From the NCBI GenBank assembly GCA_016713735.1, contig JADJOP010000007.1:255356-319355 (forward strand): 64,000 bases of DNA, in the 5' to 3' direction. Position numbers and translations under genes: made by a program. The stretch comes from Bryobacterales bacterium (lineage in GTDB: Bacteria > Acidobacteriota > Terriglobia > Bryobacterales > Bryobacteraceae). Positions 27,590 through 36,129 of the stretch are shown piece by piece. Each line of letters starts with the position of its first letter. The stretch's first letter is position 1. The notes beneath the pieces are model-generated. The model had not been told where the DNA came from. It did no database searches and saw only the letters and a program-made list of their open reading frames with translations.

Positions 27590-30183
27590 GAGCCGCGCAG
27601 CTCCCGCTGCAGTTCGGCGAGCAGGTTGAGTGCGTCGATGGGACGCAGTTCGTCGAGCCGCAACTGGCGGATGCGTTCGGCCAACTGGCCGCCGACGGGT
27701 TCGAAGAGCTGGATCTGGATGGGGCCGGCGGGCTCATCGCGCGGGGCGAGATCGAGGGCGGCCTTGTGCTCAACGCGTTCGTGCATGGCGAGCACCTCCT
27801 TGGCGCGGTCGACCACGGTGTGCGGCAGGCCGGCCAGGCGCGCGACTTCGATGCCGAAGCTCTTTTCGGCAGCGCCCGGTTCGACGCGGCGGAGGAAGAT
27901 GATCTGGTCGCCAGCTTCCTTCACGGTGACGTGGAGGTTGGTGACGCCGTCGAGCCGGTCAGCCAGTTCGGTGAGTTCGTGATAGTGGGTGGCAAAGAGC
28001 GTCTTGGCGCGAATGCGCGAGTGGATGTATTCGACGACGGACCAGGCCAGCGCAAGGCCGTCGTAGGTGGCCGTGCCGCGGCCGATTTCGTCGAGAACAA
28101 GAAAGCTGTTTTCCGTGGCCGTGCTGAGAATGGCGGCGGTTTCGGTCATCTCGACCATGAAGGTGGAGCGGCCGCGGGCGAGGTTGTCGGCGGCGCCGAT
28201 GCGGGTGAAGACGCGGTCGACCAGCGGCAACAGGGCTGATTGCGCCGGGACGAACGAACCGGTCTGGGCGAGGATGAGCATGAGCGCGGCCTGGCGCAGG
28301 TAGGTCGATTTGCCGCCCATGTTGGGACCGGTGATGACGGCGAGGAACTTGCCGCCGGGTTCGAGGTAGAGGTCGTTGGGGATGAAGCGCTGCGCTTCGC
28401 GCTCGGCGAGGCGTTCGATGACGGGGTGGCGGCCGGCTTCGACGCGGATGACGCCGGTCGAGTCGAAGCGCGGGCGCGTGAAGCGGTTGACGACGGCGGT
28501 TTCGGCGAGGCCGCAGGTGACGTCGAGTTCGGCAATCGAAGCGGCGCATTCGCGGATGCGTGTGGCTTCGGCGGCGGCCTGCTGGCGGAGGCGGGTGAAG
28601 ACGTCGCGCTCGAGGGCGATCATCTTTTCCTCGGCGTCGAGGATCTTCGATTCGAGGTCTTTCAGCTCGGGCGTGGTGAAGCGCTCGGCGTTGACCAGCG
28701 TCTGTTTGCGCTCGTAATCGGGGGGCGCGAGGTGTTGGTTCGCCTTCGAGATTTCGATGTAGTAGCCGAAGACGTTGTTGAAGCGGATCTTGAGCGAACC
28801 GATGCCGGTGCGGGTGCGCTCGCGGGCTTCGATCTCGGCGAGATAGCGTTTGGAGTTGCGGCTGATGTCGCGCAGCTCATCGAGGGCGGCGTCGAAGCCG
28901 TCGCGGATGAAGCCGCCGTCGGCGAGCGTGGCGGGGACCTCATCGGCCAGGGCGTTGAGGATGGCGTCGCGCACGTCGGCCACTTCGTCCATGCGTTCGC
29001 GGATGGACTGGAGGCGGGCGGCGCGCGTGGGTTCGAGCGCTTTGCGGAGGCCGGGGACGAGGGCGAGCGAGCGGCCGAGCGAGTGCATTTCGCGGGGTCC
29101 GGCCGAGCCGAGCGTGACTTTGGCGAGCAGGCGTTCGAGGTCGAGCACCTGGGTGAGGGTTTTGCGCAGTTCGCCGCGCAGGATGGTGGCGGCGATCAGT
29201 TCCTCAACGGCATCGAGGCGGGCTTCGATTTCGTCGCGTTCGATGGAGGGGCGCAGCAGGCGGCGGCGCAGCAGGCGCGCGCCCATGCCGGTGGCGGTGA
29301 GGTCGACGGCGCTGAGCAGGGTGACCTCGCGCGACTCGCCGGCAAAGAGCGGCTCGACGAGTTCGAGGTTGCGCACGGTGACGGCGTCGAGCATCATCGC
29401 GGCGGAGCGTTCGAAGAACGAGGGGCGGTCGAGGTGGTCGAGGGCGGTGCGCTGGGTTTCGCGCAGGTATTGGAGAACGGCTCCGGCGGCGCGCACGGCC
29501 TGCACATGGCCGGCGAGGCCGCAGCCATCGAGTGAGAGGAGGCGGAAGTGGTCGCGCAGGCCGCGCTCGTTGTTGTCGTAGTCGAAGTTCCAGGGTTCCT
29601 GAATGGTGCGGACGCCGGGCATGGACGAGTCGTCGGAGGCGAGCAGGACTTCACGCACGTTCAGGCTTTCGAGGAACGGAGCGACGTCGGCGCGGGGCAT
29701 CTCCGTGGCGCGGAACTCGCCGGTGGAGATGTCGACGTAGGCGATGCCGGCGAGCGTGGCGTCGCGGTCAGAGGCGGTGGAGGCGACGGCGGCGAGGTAG
29801 TTGTTCTCGCGCGTGCGCAGGACGTTGTCGCCGATGGCGGTGCCGGGGGTGACGACGCGGGCGATGTCGCGGCGGACGAGGCCCTTGACGGACTTGGGGT
29901 CCTCCATCTGGTCGCAGACAGCGACGCGGTAGCCCTTCTGGACAAGGCGCGCGATGTAGTTTTCCGCCGAGTGGCGGGGCACGCCGCACATGGGCACGGG
30001 CTCACCCTTCTCTTTGTTGCGCGAGGTGAGGGTGATCTCGAGCGCCTGGGCGGCGGTGACGGCGTCCTCGTAGAAGAGCTCGTAGAAGTCGCCCAGGTGA
30101 AACATGAGCAGGGCGCCGGGCACCTGCTGTTTCAGAGCGTGATATTGCCGCATGAGCGGCGTGGTGGGGGAATCCGCCGCCAT
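27586..30183 (-). CDS. mutS: DNA mismatch repair protein MutS
   Basis: 865 residues, full length. The mismatch-recognition domain I opens TPLMRQYHALKQQVPGALLM and carries the Phe-x-Glu wedge in GDFYELFYEDA. The clamp and lever domains follow. The ABC ATPase has Walker A GPNMGGKSTYLRQ (about residues 617-629), followed by FTRIGAADNLARGRSTFMVE, the Walker B LDEIGRG and THYHEL. MutS recognises mispairs and recruits MutL. It opens the coupled mutS-anmK-rluA set and ends 3 bp from the gdhA stop region. Confidence 0.97.
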   Translation of the reverse strand: MAADSPTTPLMRQYHALKQQVPGALLMFHLGDFYELFYEDAVTAAQALEITLTSRNKEKGEPVPMCGVPRHSAENYIARLVQKGYRVAVCDQMEDPKSVKGLVRRDIARVVTPGTAIGDNVLRTRENNYLAAVASTASDRDATLAGIAYVDISTGEFRATEMPRADVAPFLESLNVREVLLASDDSSMPGVRTIQEPWNFDYDNNERGLRDHFRLLSLDGCGLAGHVQAVRAAGAVLQYLRETQRTALDHLDRPSFFERSAAMMLDAVTVRNLELVEPLFAGESREVTLLSAVDLTATGMGARLLRRRLLRPSIERDEIEARLDAVEELIAATILRGELRKTLTQVLDLERLLAKVTLGSAGPREMHSLGRSLALVPGLRKALEPTRAARLQSIRERMDEVADVRDAILNALADEVPATLADGGFIRDGFDAALDELRDISRNSKRYLAEIEARERTRTGIGSLKIRFNNVFGYYIEISKANQHLAPPDYERKQTLVNAERFTTPELKDLESKILDAEEKMIALERDVFTRLRQQAAAEATRIRECAASIAELDVTCGLAETAVVNRFTRPRFDSTGVIRVEAGRHPVIERLAEREAQRFIPNDLYLEPGGKFLAVITGPNMGGKSTYLRQAALMLILAQTGSFVPAQSALLPLVDRVFTRIGAADNLARGRSTFMVEMTETAAILSTATENSFLVLDEIGRGTATYDGLALAWSVVEYIHSRIRAKTLFATHYHELTELADRLDGVTNLHVTVKEAGDQIIFLRRVEPGAAEKSFGIEVARLAGLPHTVVDRAKEVLAMHERVEHKAALDLAPRDEPAGPIQIQLFEPVGGQLAERIRQLRLDELRPIDALNLLAELQRELRGS

Positions 30184-30186
30184 CAG

Positions 30187-31506
30187 CTAAGCGTACAATC
30201 CCCGGAGCTTGATGGCGAAGGCGACACGGTCAAGGGCGAGCATGTAGGCCGCGGTGCGGTTGTGCACGCCGTGGGTGTCGCCGTATTTGGTGACGGCGCT
30301 GAAGCCCTCCACCATCAGTTCGGTGAGGCGTTCGTTGACGAGCTGTTCGTTCCAGAAGTAGCCCTGGCGGTCCTGCACCCATTCGAAGTAGGAGACGGTG
30401 ACGCCGCCGGCGTTGGCGAGGATGTCGGGGATGACGAAGACGCCCTTCTGCTGGAGGATCTCGTCGGCGGGCGCGGTGGTGGGGCCGTTGGCGCCTTCGA
30501 CGATGATCTTGCAGTTGAGCTTGGGCGCGGTGCGCGAGGTGATGACGTTCTCCTTGGCGGCGGGCAGCAGGATGTCGCAGGGCAGATAGAGGGCCTCGTG
30601 CGGATCGATGCTGTCGGCGCCGGGGAATTCGTTGATGGAGCCGGTCTCTTTGCGGTGTTCCATGAGGGCGTCGATGTCGAGGCCGTTGGCGTTGTAAAGG
30701 GCGCCGTCGTATTCAATGATGCTGATCACCTTGAAGCCGGCGCGGGCCATGAGCATGGCGGCCATGCCGCCGACGTTGCCGAAGCCCTGGATGACGACGC
30801 GGGTTTCCTCGGGCTTCATGCCGAACTTCTTGAGGGCCTCGAGAGCGACGATCATGCAGCCGCGGCCGGTGGCTTCCTTGCGCCCGCGCGAGCCGCCCAG
30901 GTCGAGCGGTTTGCCGGTGACGACGGCGGTGGTGGTCTGGCGGTTGTGCATGGAGTAGGTGTCCATCATCCAGGCCATCACCTGCTCATTGGTGTTCATG
31001 TCGGGAGCGGGGATGTCCTTCTCGGGGCCAATGAATTCGAGGATGTCGGCGGTGTAGCGGCGGGTGATGCGCTCGAGTTCGCTCTGGCTGAGGAGGGAGG
31101 GGGTGCAGATAACGCCGCCTTTGCCGCCGCCAAAGGGGATGTTGGCGACGGCGCACTTCCAGGTCATCCAGGAGGCCAGGGCGCGGACCTCTTCGAGGGT
31201 GACGTCGGGGGCATAGCGCAGGCCGCCTTTGGCCGGGCCGCGGGCGATGGAGTGTTGAACGCGGTAGCCGGTGAAGACTTCGATGCGTCCGTCGTCCATC
31301 ATGACGGGAATGTATACGGTGATTTCGCGCGAGGGTGTGCGCAGGACCTTTTGCAGTCCTTCATCCATTCCCAGTCGCTCGGCGGCGATGTTGAAGCGGG
31401 CCTCGGCGGCGAGCCATGGGTTGAGTTCCTGTTCCCAGGCAAGGTCGCTGGCGGTGAGGGTCTCTCGTTCTTGGGCTTCGGTGGAAGCTGGGTAGACAGT
31501 AGACAT
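30187..31506 (-). CDS. gdhA: Glutamate dehydrogenase (Glu/Leu/Phe/Val dehydrogenase family)
   Basis: 439 residues. The substrate loop RGPAKGGLRY (Lys93), Lys117 in MTWKCAV and the catalytic Lys129 in PFGGGKGGV are in place. PAPDMNTNEQ and the Rossmann motif QGFGNVGG follow. The protein interconverts glutamate and 2-oxoglutarate with NAD(P). It is the first gene of the leftward block, and its upstream side is the C-rich complement of the 31.5-31.9 kb tract. Confidence 0.93.
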   Translation of the reverse strand: MSTVYPASTEAQERETLTASDLAWEQELNPWLAAEARFNIAAERLGMDEGLQKVLRTPSREITVYIPVMMDDGRIEVFTGYRVQHSIARGPAKGGLRYAPDVTLEEVRALASWMTWKCAVANIPFGGGKGGVICTPSLLSQSELERITRRYTADILEFIGPEKDIPAPDMNTNEQVMAWMMDTYSMHNRQTTTAVVTGKPLDLGGSRGRKEATGRGCMIVALEALKKFGMKPEETRVVIQGFGNVGGMAAMLMARAGFKVISIIEYDGALYNANGLDIDALMEHRKETGSINEFPGADSIDPHEALYLPCDILLPAAKENVITSRTAPKLNCKIIVEGANGPTTAPADEILQQKGVFVIPDILANAGGVTVSYFEWVQDRQGYFWNEQLVNERLTELMVEGFSAVTKYGDTHGVHNRTAAYMLALDRVAFAIKLRGLYA

Positions 31507-31519
31507 AAGAAAGAGTGGT

Positions 31520-31925
31520 TACTCCGCCCCCATTATGGCACTGGGAGTTGCGGGCGGCGATGGGGGGGCGTGGCGGTGGGAGGGCGCCGGGGGGCGGCGG
31601 GGGATGGCAGAGGGCGGTGCGGGCGATGGGGGGCGGCGGAGGGGTGGCTCGGAGCGAAGATGGGCGGCTGGGGGTTGATGGTGGGATGGGCGGCGGGGGG
31701 CGGCATGGTGGGTTTGGCGGGCTGGGGTGCGGGAAAGGCCTTTGGTTGCAGCGGCGGTTTGGGTTCGTTTTGTCAAAAAAGTAGGGGGGAGGGTGGAGAG
31801 GAGGGTGGAGGGGGGAGGTGGGGCGGGGAGAGGTGGGGCAGGGAGAGGTGGCTGGTGCGCCCGGAGGGGGGGGCCGGGAAGGGCTGGGAACCTCGGCCAC
31901 CGGTTGGAGCGGGGAGGGGGAAGAT
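31520..31925 (+). repeat. G-rich low-complexity tract with many G4-type runs
   Basis: About 400 bp in which runs of 3 to 7 G recur every few bases, for example GATGGGGGGGCGTGG near 31560, then CGGGGGGCGGCGGGGGATGG and GATGGGGGGCGGCGGAGGGG. The second half is purine-only over long stretches (GGAGGGTGGAG-like units around 31785-31850). It has the composition to form G-quadruplexes on the + strand and in rightward transcripts. No exact repeat unit was discerned. Confidence 0.7.
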
Positions 31926-31989
31926 AAGGCGTTGGACGAAGAATAGACGAAGAAGGCCTACGACAGGATGTGGCTGAAATTCTTACTAA

Positions 31990-32005
31990 CCACTATATGT
32001 AGTGG
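31990..32005. promoter_or_regulatory. Palindrome in the dcw promoter region
   Basis: CCACTA-TATG-TAGTGG is a perfect inverted repeat with a TATATG core that could overlap a -10 element. It lies 155 bp upstream of mraZ. It may be an operator or part of the promoter; no transcription start is known. Confidence 0.4.
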
Positions 32006-32072
32006 CAGGCGGATCACTTTCCTCCATTAGCAGGAGTGTGGATGTCGTGCATTCATCAAACGGGTGTATCCG

Positions 32073-32101
32073 TCTCGCAAGTCTAGATTTAGCTTGCGAG
32101 A
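32073..32101 (+). promoter_or_regulatory. 9-bp hairpin in the mraZ leader
   Basis: TCTCGCAAG (32073-32081) pairs exactly with CTTGCGAGA (32093-32101) around an 11-nt loop. There is no T-run, so it is not an obvious terminator. It lies 60 nt before the mraZ start and could be an mRNA leader structure or a protein-binding site for the whole dcw operon. Confidence 0.4.
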
Positions 32102-32160
32102 GCGGAGGGAATGGATGTAGATTTGATCAGTGGCTCGGAGTAGCTCCACCGTCCCAAAAA

Positions 32161-32661
32161 ATGGCTGACCATCCCAAATTCGGCAGCAGCGAGGTCCCGC
32201 AGCAGGCGGTGATCCCGCCGATGTACGCCGAGGACTCGTCGGTGGACGACAAGGGGCGGCTGAAGTTGCCGGCGGCGTTCCAGCGGTATTTGGGAGCGGC
32301 TGCGGGTGCGGAGTTCATGGCCACGACGAATGATTTGAAGACGGCCATAGTATACACCTCCTCGGACTATTTGCAGTACCGGAATGACGTGAAGATGCAG
32401 TTGGGACCGGAGAAGGCCGAGCCGCTGCTGGTGGTGATGGAGCGCTTTGGCGGCACCTCGAAACTGGACGGCGAAGGGCGGCTGTCGCTGCCCGGGACGC
32501 TGCGGCAGCAGTTGGGGCTGAGCGGGCGGCAAAAGGTGTGGCTGCGGTTCCGGAACCGGCGCATTGAGATTTTGCGGGACGAGGATTACGAGCAGGAGTT
32601 CCAGGCGGCGAAGGTCTCGCTGGCCGAGTCGTTGAAATTGCTGAAGGGGACGGGGCTTTAA
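32161..32661 (+). CDS. mraZ: Transcriptional regulator MraZ
   Basis: 166 residues from the ATG at 32161. An internal ATG at 32221 is an alternative start that would remove a disordered extension. Two SpoVT/AbrB-like repeats are visible: DDKGRLKLPAAFQRYL and DGEGRLSLPGTLRQQLGLSG. MraZ binds the dcw promoter and represses the cluster in other bacteria. It is the first gene of the 15-kb division and cell-wall cluster. Confidence 0.92.
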   Translation: MADHPKFGSSEVPQQAVIPPMYAEDSSVDDKGRLKLPAAFQRYLGAAAGAEFMATTNDLKTAIVYTSSDYLQYRNDVKMQLGPEKAEPLLVVMERFGGTSKLDGEGRLSLPGTLRQQLGLSGRQKVWLRFRNRRIEILRDEDYEQEFQAAKVSLAESLKLLKGTGL

Positions 32662-32670
32662 TGCGCGGCC

Positions 32671-33540
32671 ATGGAACACTACCCCGTCATGCTGGCCGAG
32701 TCGTTGGAATGGCTGGCGGTGCGTCCGGAGGGCCTGTATCTGGACGTGACGGCGGGCATGGGCAATCATTCAAAGGCCATTGCCTCGCGACTGACCACCG
32801 GGCGGCTGATGATGCACGACCGGGACGGGGAGTCGCTCGAGAGGGCCAAGGCATTCACGGCGGAGTATGCGGCGCGGATCACGCCGGTGCGGGGGCGGTT
32901 TTCCACCTTACGGGAGACGCTGGACGCGCTGGGCATATCGCGAGTGGACGGCCTGCTGGCCGATCTCGGCGTTTCGCGGCCGCAGTTGACCGAAGCCGAA
33001 CGGGGCTTCTCGTTCATGAACGACGGCGCGCTGGATATGCGCATGTCGCGCGAGGAGAACGTGGAGACGGCGGCGGAGATCGTGAATTTCAGTTCGGAAC
33101 AAGACCTTGCCCGGATCATTGCGGATCTGGGCGAAGAAAGGAGGTTCGCGAGGAAAATTGCCAGAGCCCTGATTCGCGCCCGGCCGATCCAGACCACCGG
33201 GCAGCTAGCCCGCGCGGTGGAGTCGGCCGTGCCGCGGACAGGTCGGTTGAGCCCGAGCACGCAGGTGTTTATGGCTCTCAGGCTGGCGGTGAATGGAGAA
33301 CTGGACGAGGTGGAGGCGTTGATGCGCCTGCTGCCGGAGGTAGTAGCGACGGGCGGACGGGTGGTGGTGATCAGCTTCCACTCGCTCGAAGACCGGATCG
33401 TGAAGCATGGGTTTCAATCGCTCCAGAGAGCTGAGAGCGCGCGGATTCTGACGCGGCATGTGGTGAGGCCGGCAGAAGAAGAGGTGAGGGCGAACGCGGC
33501 ATCGCGGTCGGCGAAGTTGCGGGCCCTGGAGATGGTGTAA
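32671..33540 (+). CDS. rsmH: 16S rRNA (cytosine-1402-N4)-methyltransferase RsmH
   Basis: 289 residues. HYPVMLAESLEWLAVRPEGL is the classic start. The SAM loop is DVTAGMGNHSKAI (Gly-Asn where most have Gly-Gly-His). LLADLGVSRPQL, RGFSFMNDGALDMRM and VISFHSLEDRIVK are family blocks. It methylates C1402 in the decoding site. It begins 9 nt after mraZ. Confidence 0.95.
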   Translation: MEHYPVMLAESLEWLAVRPEGLYLDVTAGMGNHSKAIASRLTTGRLMMHDRDGESLERAKAFTAEYAARITPVRGRFSTLRETLDALGISRVDGLLADLGVSRPQLTEAERGFSFMNDGALDMRMSREENVETAAEIVNFSSEQDLARIIADLGEERRFARKIARALIRARPIQTTGQLARAVESAVPRTGRLSPSTQVFMALRLAVNGELDEVEALMRLLPEVVATGGRVVVISFHSLEDRIVKHGFQSLQRAESARILTRHVVRPAEEEVRANAASRSAKLRALEMV

Positions 33541-33554
33541 GGGGAGAGAGAACG

Positions 33555-34025
33555 ATGGCAACGATGGCTCAGTGGATGGAAGGCGACGAGGCGAACCTGC
33601 CCGTACGGCTGGGCGACGGAGGGCGGCAGGACAGTTTTGTGCGGGCATTGCCGAACGAGGACGTGTGTTTGTGGATCAAGACGATCGACAACTCGCGCGT
33701 GGCGCGGCATGCGGACCCGAAGGTGCGCAACGCCTGCTGGCGCTTCATTGGAATTGCCTCGATTGTGGTTGTGCTGGTGGTGGGGCAACTGTTGCCGGCG
33801 GCCTACCGGATGTTGGCGGGCTATCAATTGAACCGGCTGGAAAAGCAGCATGCCGAGCTGATGGAGTTGCGGCGGACGCTGCAGTTGGACAACGCGGTTC
33901 TGCGCAGTCCGCAGAACCTGGAGCGGCTGGCCAAGGCGCATGGGATGAAGCCCGCGCCGAGCCGCGTGCATGACATTGCTCCAGCGAATGAGGAATCGCT
34001 GGCGCTGAACCGGGGCACGCGCTAA
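33555..34025 (+). CDS. ftsL: FtsL-like cell division protein
   Basis: 156 residues with one membrane helix at about 63-85 (WRFIGIASIVVVLVVGQLL). A short periplasmic leucine-zipper-like coiled coil follows (NRLEKQHAELMELRRTLQLD). The cytoplasmic part (1-62) is long for FtsL. Topology and the position between rsmH and ftsI identify it; sequence similarity within the family is always weak. FtsL links FtsQ/FtsB to FtsI-FtsW. Confidence 0.82.
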   Translation: MATMAQWMEGDEANLPVRLGDGGRQDSFVRALPNEDVCLWIKTIDNSRVARHADPKVRNACWRFIGIASIVVVLVVGQLLPAAYRMLAGYQLNRLEKQHAELMELRRTLQLDNAVLRSPQNLERLAKAHGMKPAPSRVHDIAPANEESLALNRGTR

Positions 34026-34073
34026 GCGCGCGCCTCCCCCTACCCTACCCGCGCGTTCCGAGAGAGCAACACG

Positions 34074-36101
34074 ATGAGCTGGATGGACAGCACGCCCGCG
34101 GCGACCGGCGCGGGACACAAGCGATTGAAGATTCTGGCCCGAATCGGCGCCGTCTGGGCGGTGGTGATTTTCGGGCGGCTGGTGTATTTGCAGGTGGTCG
34201 ACCGCGAGAGTTATGTGGAACGGGCGGCCGGGCAGCACGAGATGGAGCAGGAGGTGCAGGCGCCGCGGGGGGAGATTCTGGACGCGCAGGGGCGGCGGCT
34301 GGCGATGAGCGTAATGCTCGATTCGGTGGCGTTGAACCCGCGCGTGGTGGAGAACCCGGCGGCGGCGGCCAAGACGCTGGCGGGCGTGCTGCACGTGAAC
34401 GCGAAGGATCTGCGAGCGAAGATTGAGGACTACCGGAGGCGCAACAAGGCGTTCATGTGGGTGAAGCGGACGATTCCGCGGGAGGAAAGCGAAGCGCTGC
34501 GTGCGTTGCACCTGGACTGGATCGACTGGCGGCGCGAGGGCAAGCGTGTGTATCCCAACGGCCGGCTGGCGGCGAACCTGATCGGCGCGGTGGACCAGGA
34601 ACAGAGCGGGAACGCGGGCATTGAAGCGGGGTTGAACGAAGACCTGCGGGGCCGCAACGGGCGTGTGCGGATGACGACCGATGTGAAGCGGCGGGGGTTG
34701 GATGCGCAGGTGGAGGTGGCTCCGGTGGCGGGGCGTTCGGTGGCGCTGACGATCGACAGCCGGCTGCAGTATGTCGCCGACCAGGCGCTGGCGGCGGCGG
34801 TGGAGCGCAACGGTTGTACGAGTGGGAGCGTGGTGATCATGGACCCGCGCAACGGGCATGTGCTGGCGATGTCGAGTGTGCCGACGTTTGACCCGAACGA
34901 AGCGCCGGCGTCGAAGGCCGACCTGGCGCGGCGGGTGAACCAGGCGACGAGCGTTCCGTTTGAGCCGGGCTCGATCTTCAAGACCTTTTCGTGGGCGACG
35001 GCCTACGAGGTGACGCGGCTGCGGCCGACCGACGGCTTCAGCGGCGGGGGCGGGTTGATCAACGTGTTCGGGCAGGTGATTCACGATCATCACCGCTTTG
35101 GGGCGTTGACGATGGAAGAAGGGTTTGTGCAGTCGAGCAACGTGGTGGCGGCGCAGATCGGGCTGGCGGTGCGGGCGCAGAACCTGTTCCGGTATCTGAC
35201 CGAGCGGTTCGGATTCGGCAAGCGGACGGGGCTGCCTGTGCCGGGCGAGTCGCCGGGGATGGTGCGGCCGATCGGGCGCTGGAACAAGGGTTCGGTGGCG
35301 TATGTGTCGATGGGCCACGAGATCGGCGCGACGACGGTGCAACTGGCGCAGGGCGTGGCGGCGATTGCCAACGGCGGGTTTCTGGTGAAGCCGAAGCTGG
35401 TGTTGTGGAAGAAGCGGCCGGGGGAAGAGCCGGTGATGGAAGCGGCGGCGAAGCCGGAGCAGATTCTGAAGCCGGAGACGGCGATCCTGATGCGGCGGCT
35501 GATGGAGCAGGTGGTGTTGCGGGGCACGGGCAAGAAGGCCAAGGTGGACGGGTTTACGGCGGGGGGCAAGACGGGCTCGGCGCAGATTTTCGACTTGGAG
35601 ACGCGGCGCTACACGCACATCTACAACGCCTCGTTCATGGGCTTCGCGCCGGTGATGAATCCGGATGTGGTGATTGTGGTGACGCTGAACGGGGCGAAGG
35701 AATTTGGCGGAGTGCTGGCGGCGCCGGTGTTCCGCGAGATTGCCGAGGCGACGCTGCGCATCCGGCGGGTGGCGCGGGACATTCCGGAGATGGAGCCGGA
35801 GAAGCCGGCGGGGCCTGAGCCGCAGCGGATGCTGGCCGATGCGAGCGATGCGCCGGCGCAGGCCGACCGGGAGTTTGCGGCGGCGCTGCAGCAGGCCGCC
35901 GATACGGCATCGAACGGCGTGGTGGTGGGCCACAGGCTGCCGGATTTCGCGGGGATGACGCTGAGCGCGGTGTTGCGCGAGTGCGTGCTGCTGGGCTTGG
36001 AACTGGACCCGGTGGGCCGAGGACTGGCGCGCGGGCAGCATCCGGCGCCGGGACAACTGATTGCGGGCGGAGACCGTGTGCGCGTGACGTTTGCGCGATA
36101 G
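34074..36101 (+). CDS. ftsI: Septal peptidoglycan transpeptidase FtsI (class B PBP) with a PASTA domain
   Basis: 675 residues. There is one membrane anchor (about 22-44) and a pedestal domain beginning QAPRGEILDAQGRRLA. The transpeptidase motifs are SxxK at Ser300-Lys303 (EPGSIFK), SSN at 354-356 and KTG at 499-501. After an Ala/Pro linker, residues about 610-675 form a PASTA-like domain (DFAGMTLSAVLRECVLLGLE ... GDRVRVTFAR). It cross-links septal peptidoglycan with FtsW. C-terminal PASTA is typical of Gram-positive division PBPs and less expected in a lipid A-containing bacterium. Confidence 0.95.
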   Translation: MSWMDSTPAATGAGHKRLKILARIGAVWAVVIFGRLVYLQVVDRESYVERAAGQHEMEQEVQAPRGEILDAQGRRLAMSVMLDSVALNPRVVENPAAAAKTLAGVLHVNAKDLRAKIEDYRRRNKAFMWVKRTIPREESEALRALHLDWIDWRREGKRVYPNGRLAANLIGAVDQEQSGNAGIEAGLNEDLRGRNGRVRMTTDVKRRGLDAQVEVAPVAGRSVALTIDSRLQYVADQALAAAVERNGCTSGSVVIMDPRNGHVLAMSSVPTFDPNEAPASKADLARRVNQATSVPFEPGSIFKTFSWATAYEVTRLRPTDGFSGGGGLINVFGQVIHDHHRFGALTMEEGFVQSSNVVAAQIGLAVRAQNLFRYLTERFGFGKRTGLPVPGESPGMVRPIGRWNKGSVAYVSMGHEIGATTVQLAQGVAAIANGGFLVKPKLVLWKKRPGEEPVMEAAAKPEQILKPETAILMRRLMEQVVLRGTGKKAKVDGFTAGGKTGSAQIFDLETRRYTHIYNASFMGFAPVMNPDVVIVVTLNGAKEFGGVLAAPVFREIAEATLRIRRVARDIPEMEPEKPAGPEPQRMLADASDAPAQADREFAAALQQAADTASNGVVVGHRLPDFAGMTLSAVLRECVLLGLELDPVGRGLARGQHPAPGQLIAGGDRVRVTFAR

Positions 36102-36129
36102 GAAAGGACGAAAGACGATTCCGGAAGCA

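Larger units (their letters stand above)
31507..32160. other. Non-coding interval between gdhA and mraZ
   Basis: About 650 bp without a credible gene on either strand; apparent frames across it are low-complexity Gly/Arg or Pro/His text. It holds the 5' regions of both gdhA (leftward) and the dcw cluster (rightward). Roughly 31520-31925 is G-dominated on the + strand; 31930-32160 is of ordinary composition and contains two inverted repeats listed separately. Confidence 0.7.

Noticed and set aside
29548..31977. 809-residue + strand ORF across mutS and gdhA
   Set aside because: Antisense shadow of two unmistakable genes running into the G-rich tract; no domain, no ribosome site.
31930..32160. 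MraZ-binding TGGG direct repeats
   Set aside because: Looked for regularly spaced TGGG/GTGG pentamers before mraZ; none with 10-bp spacing was seen.
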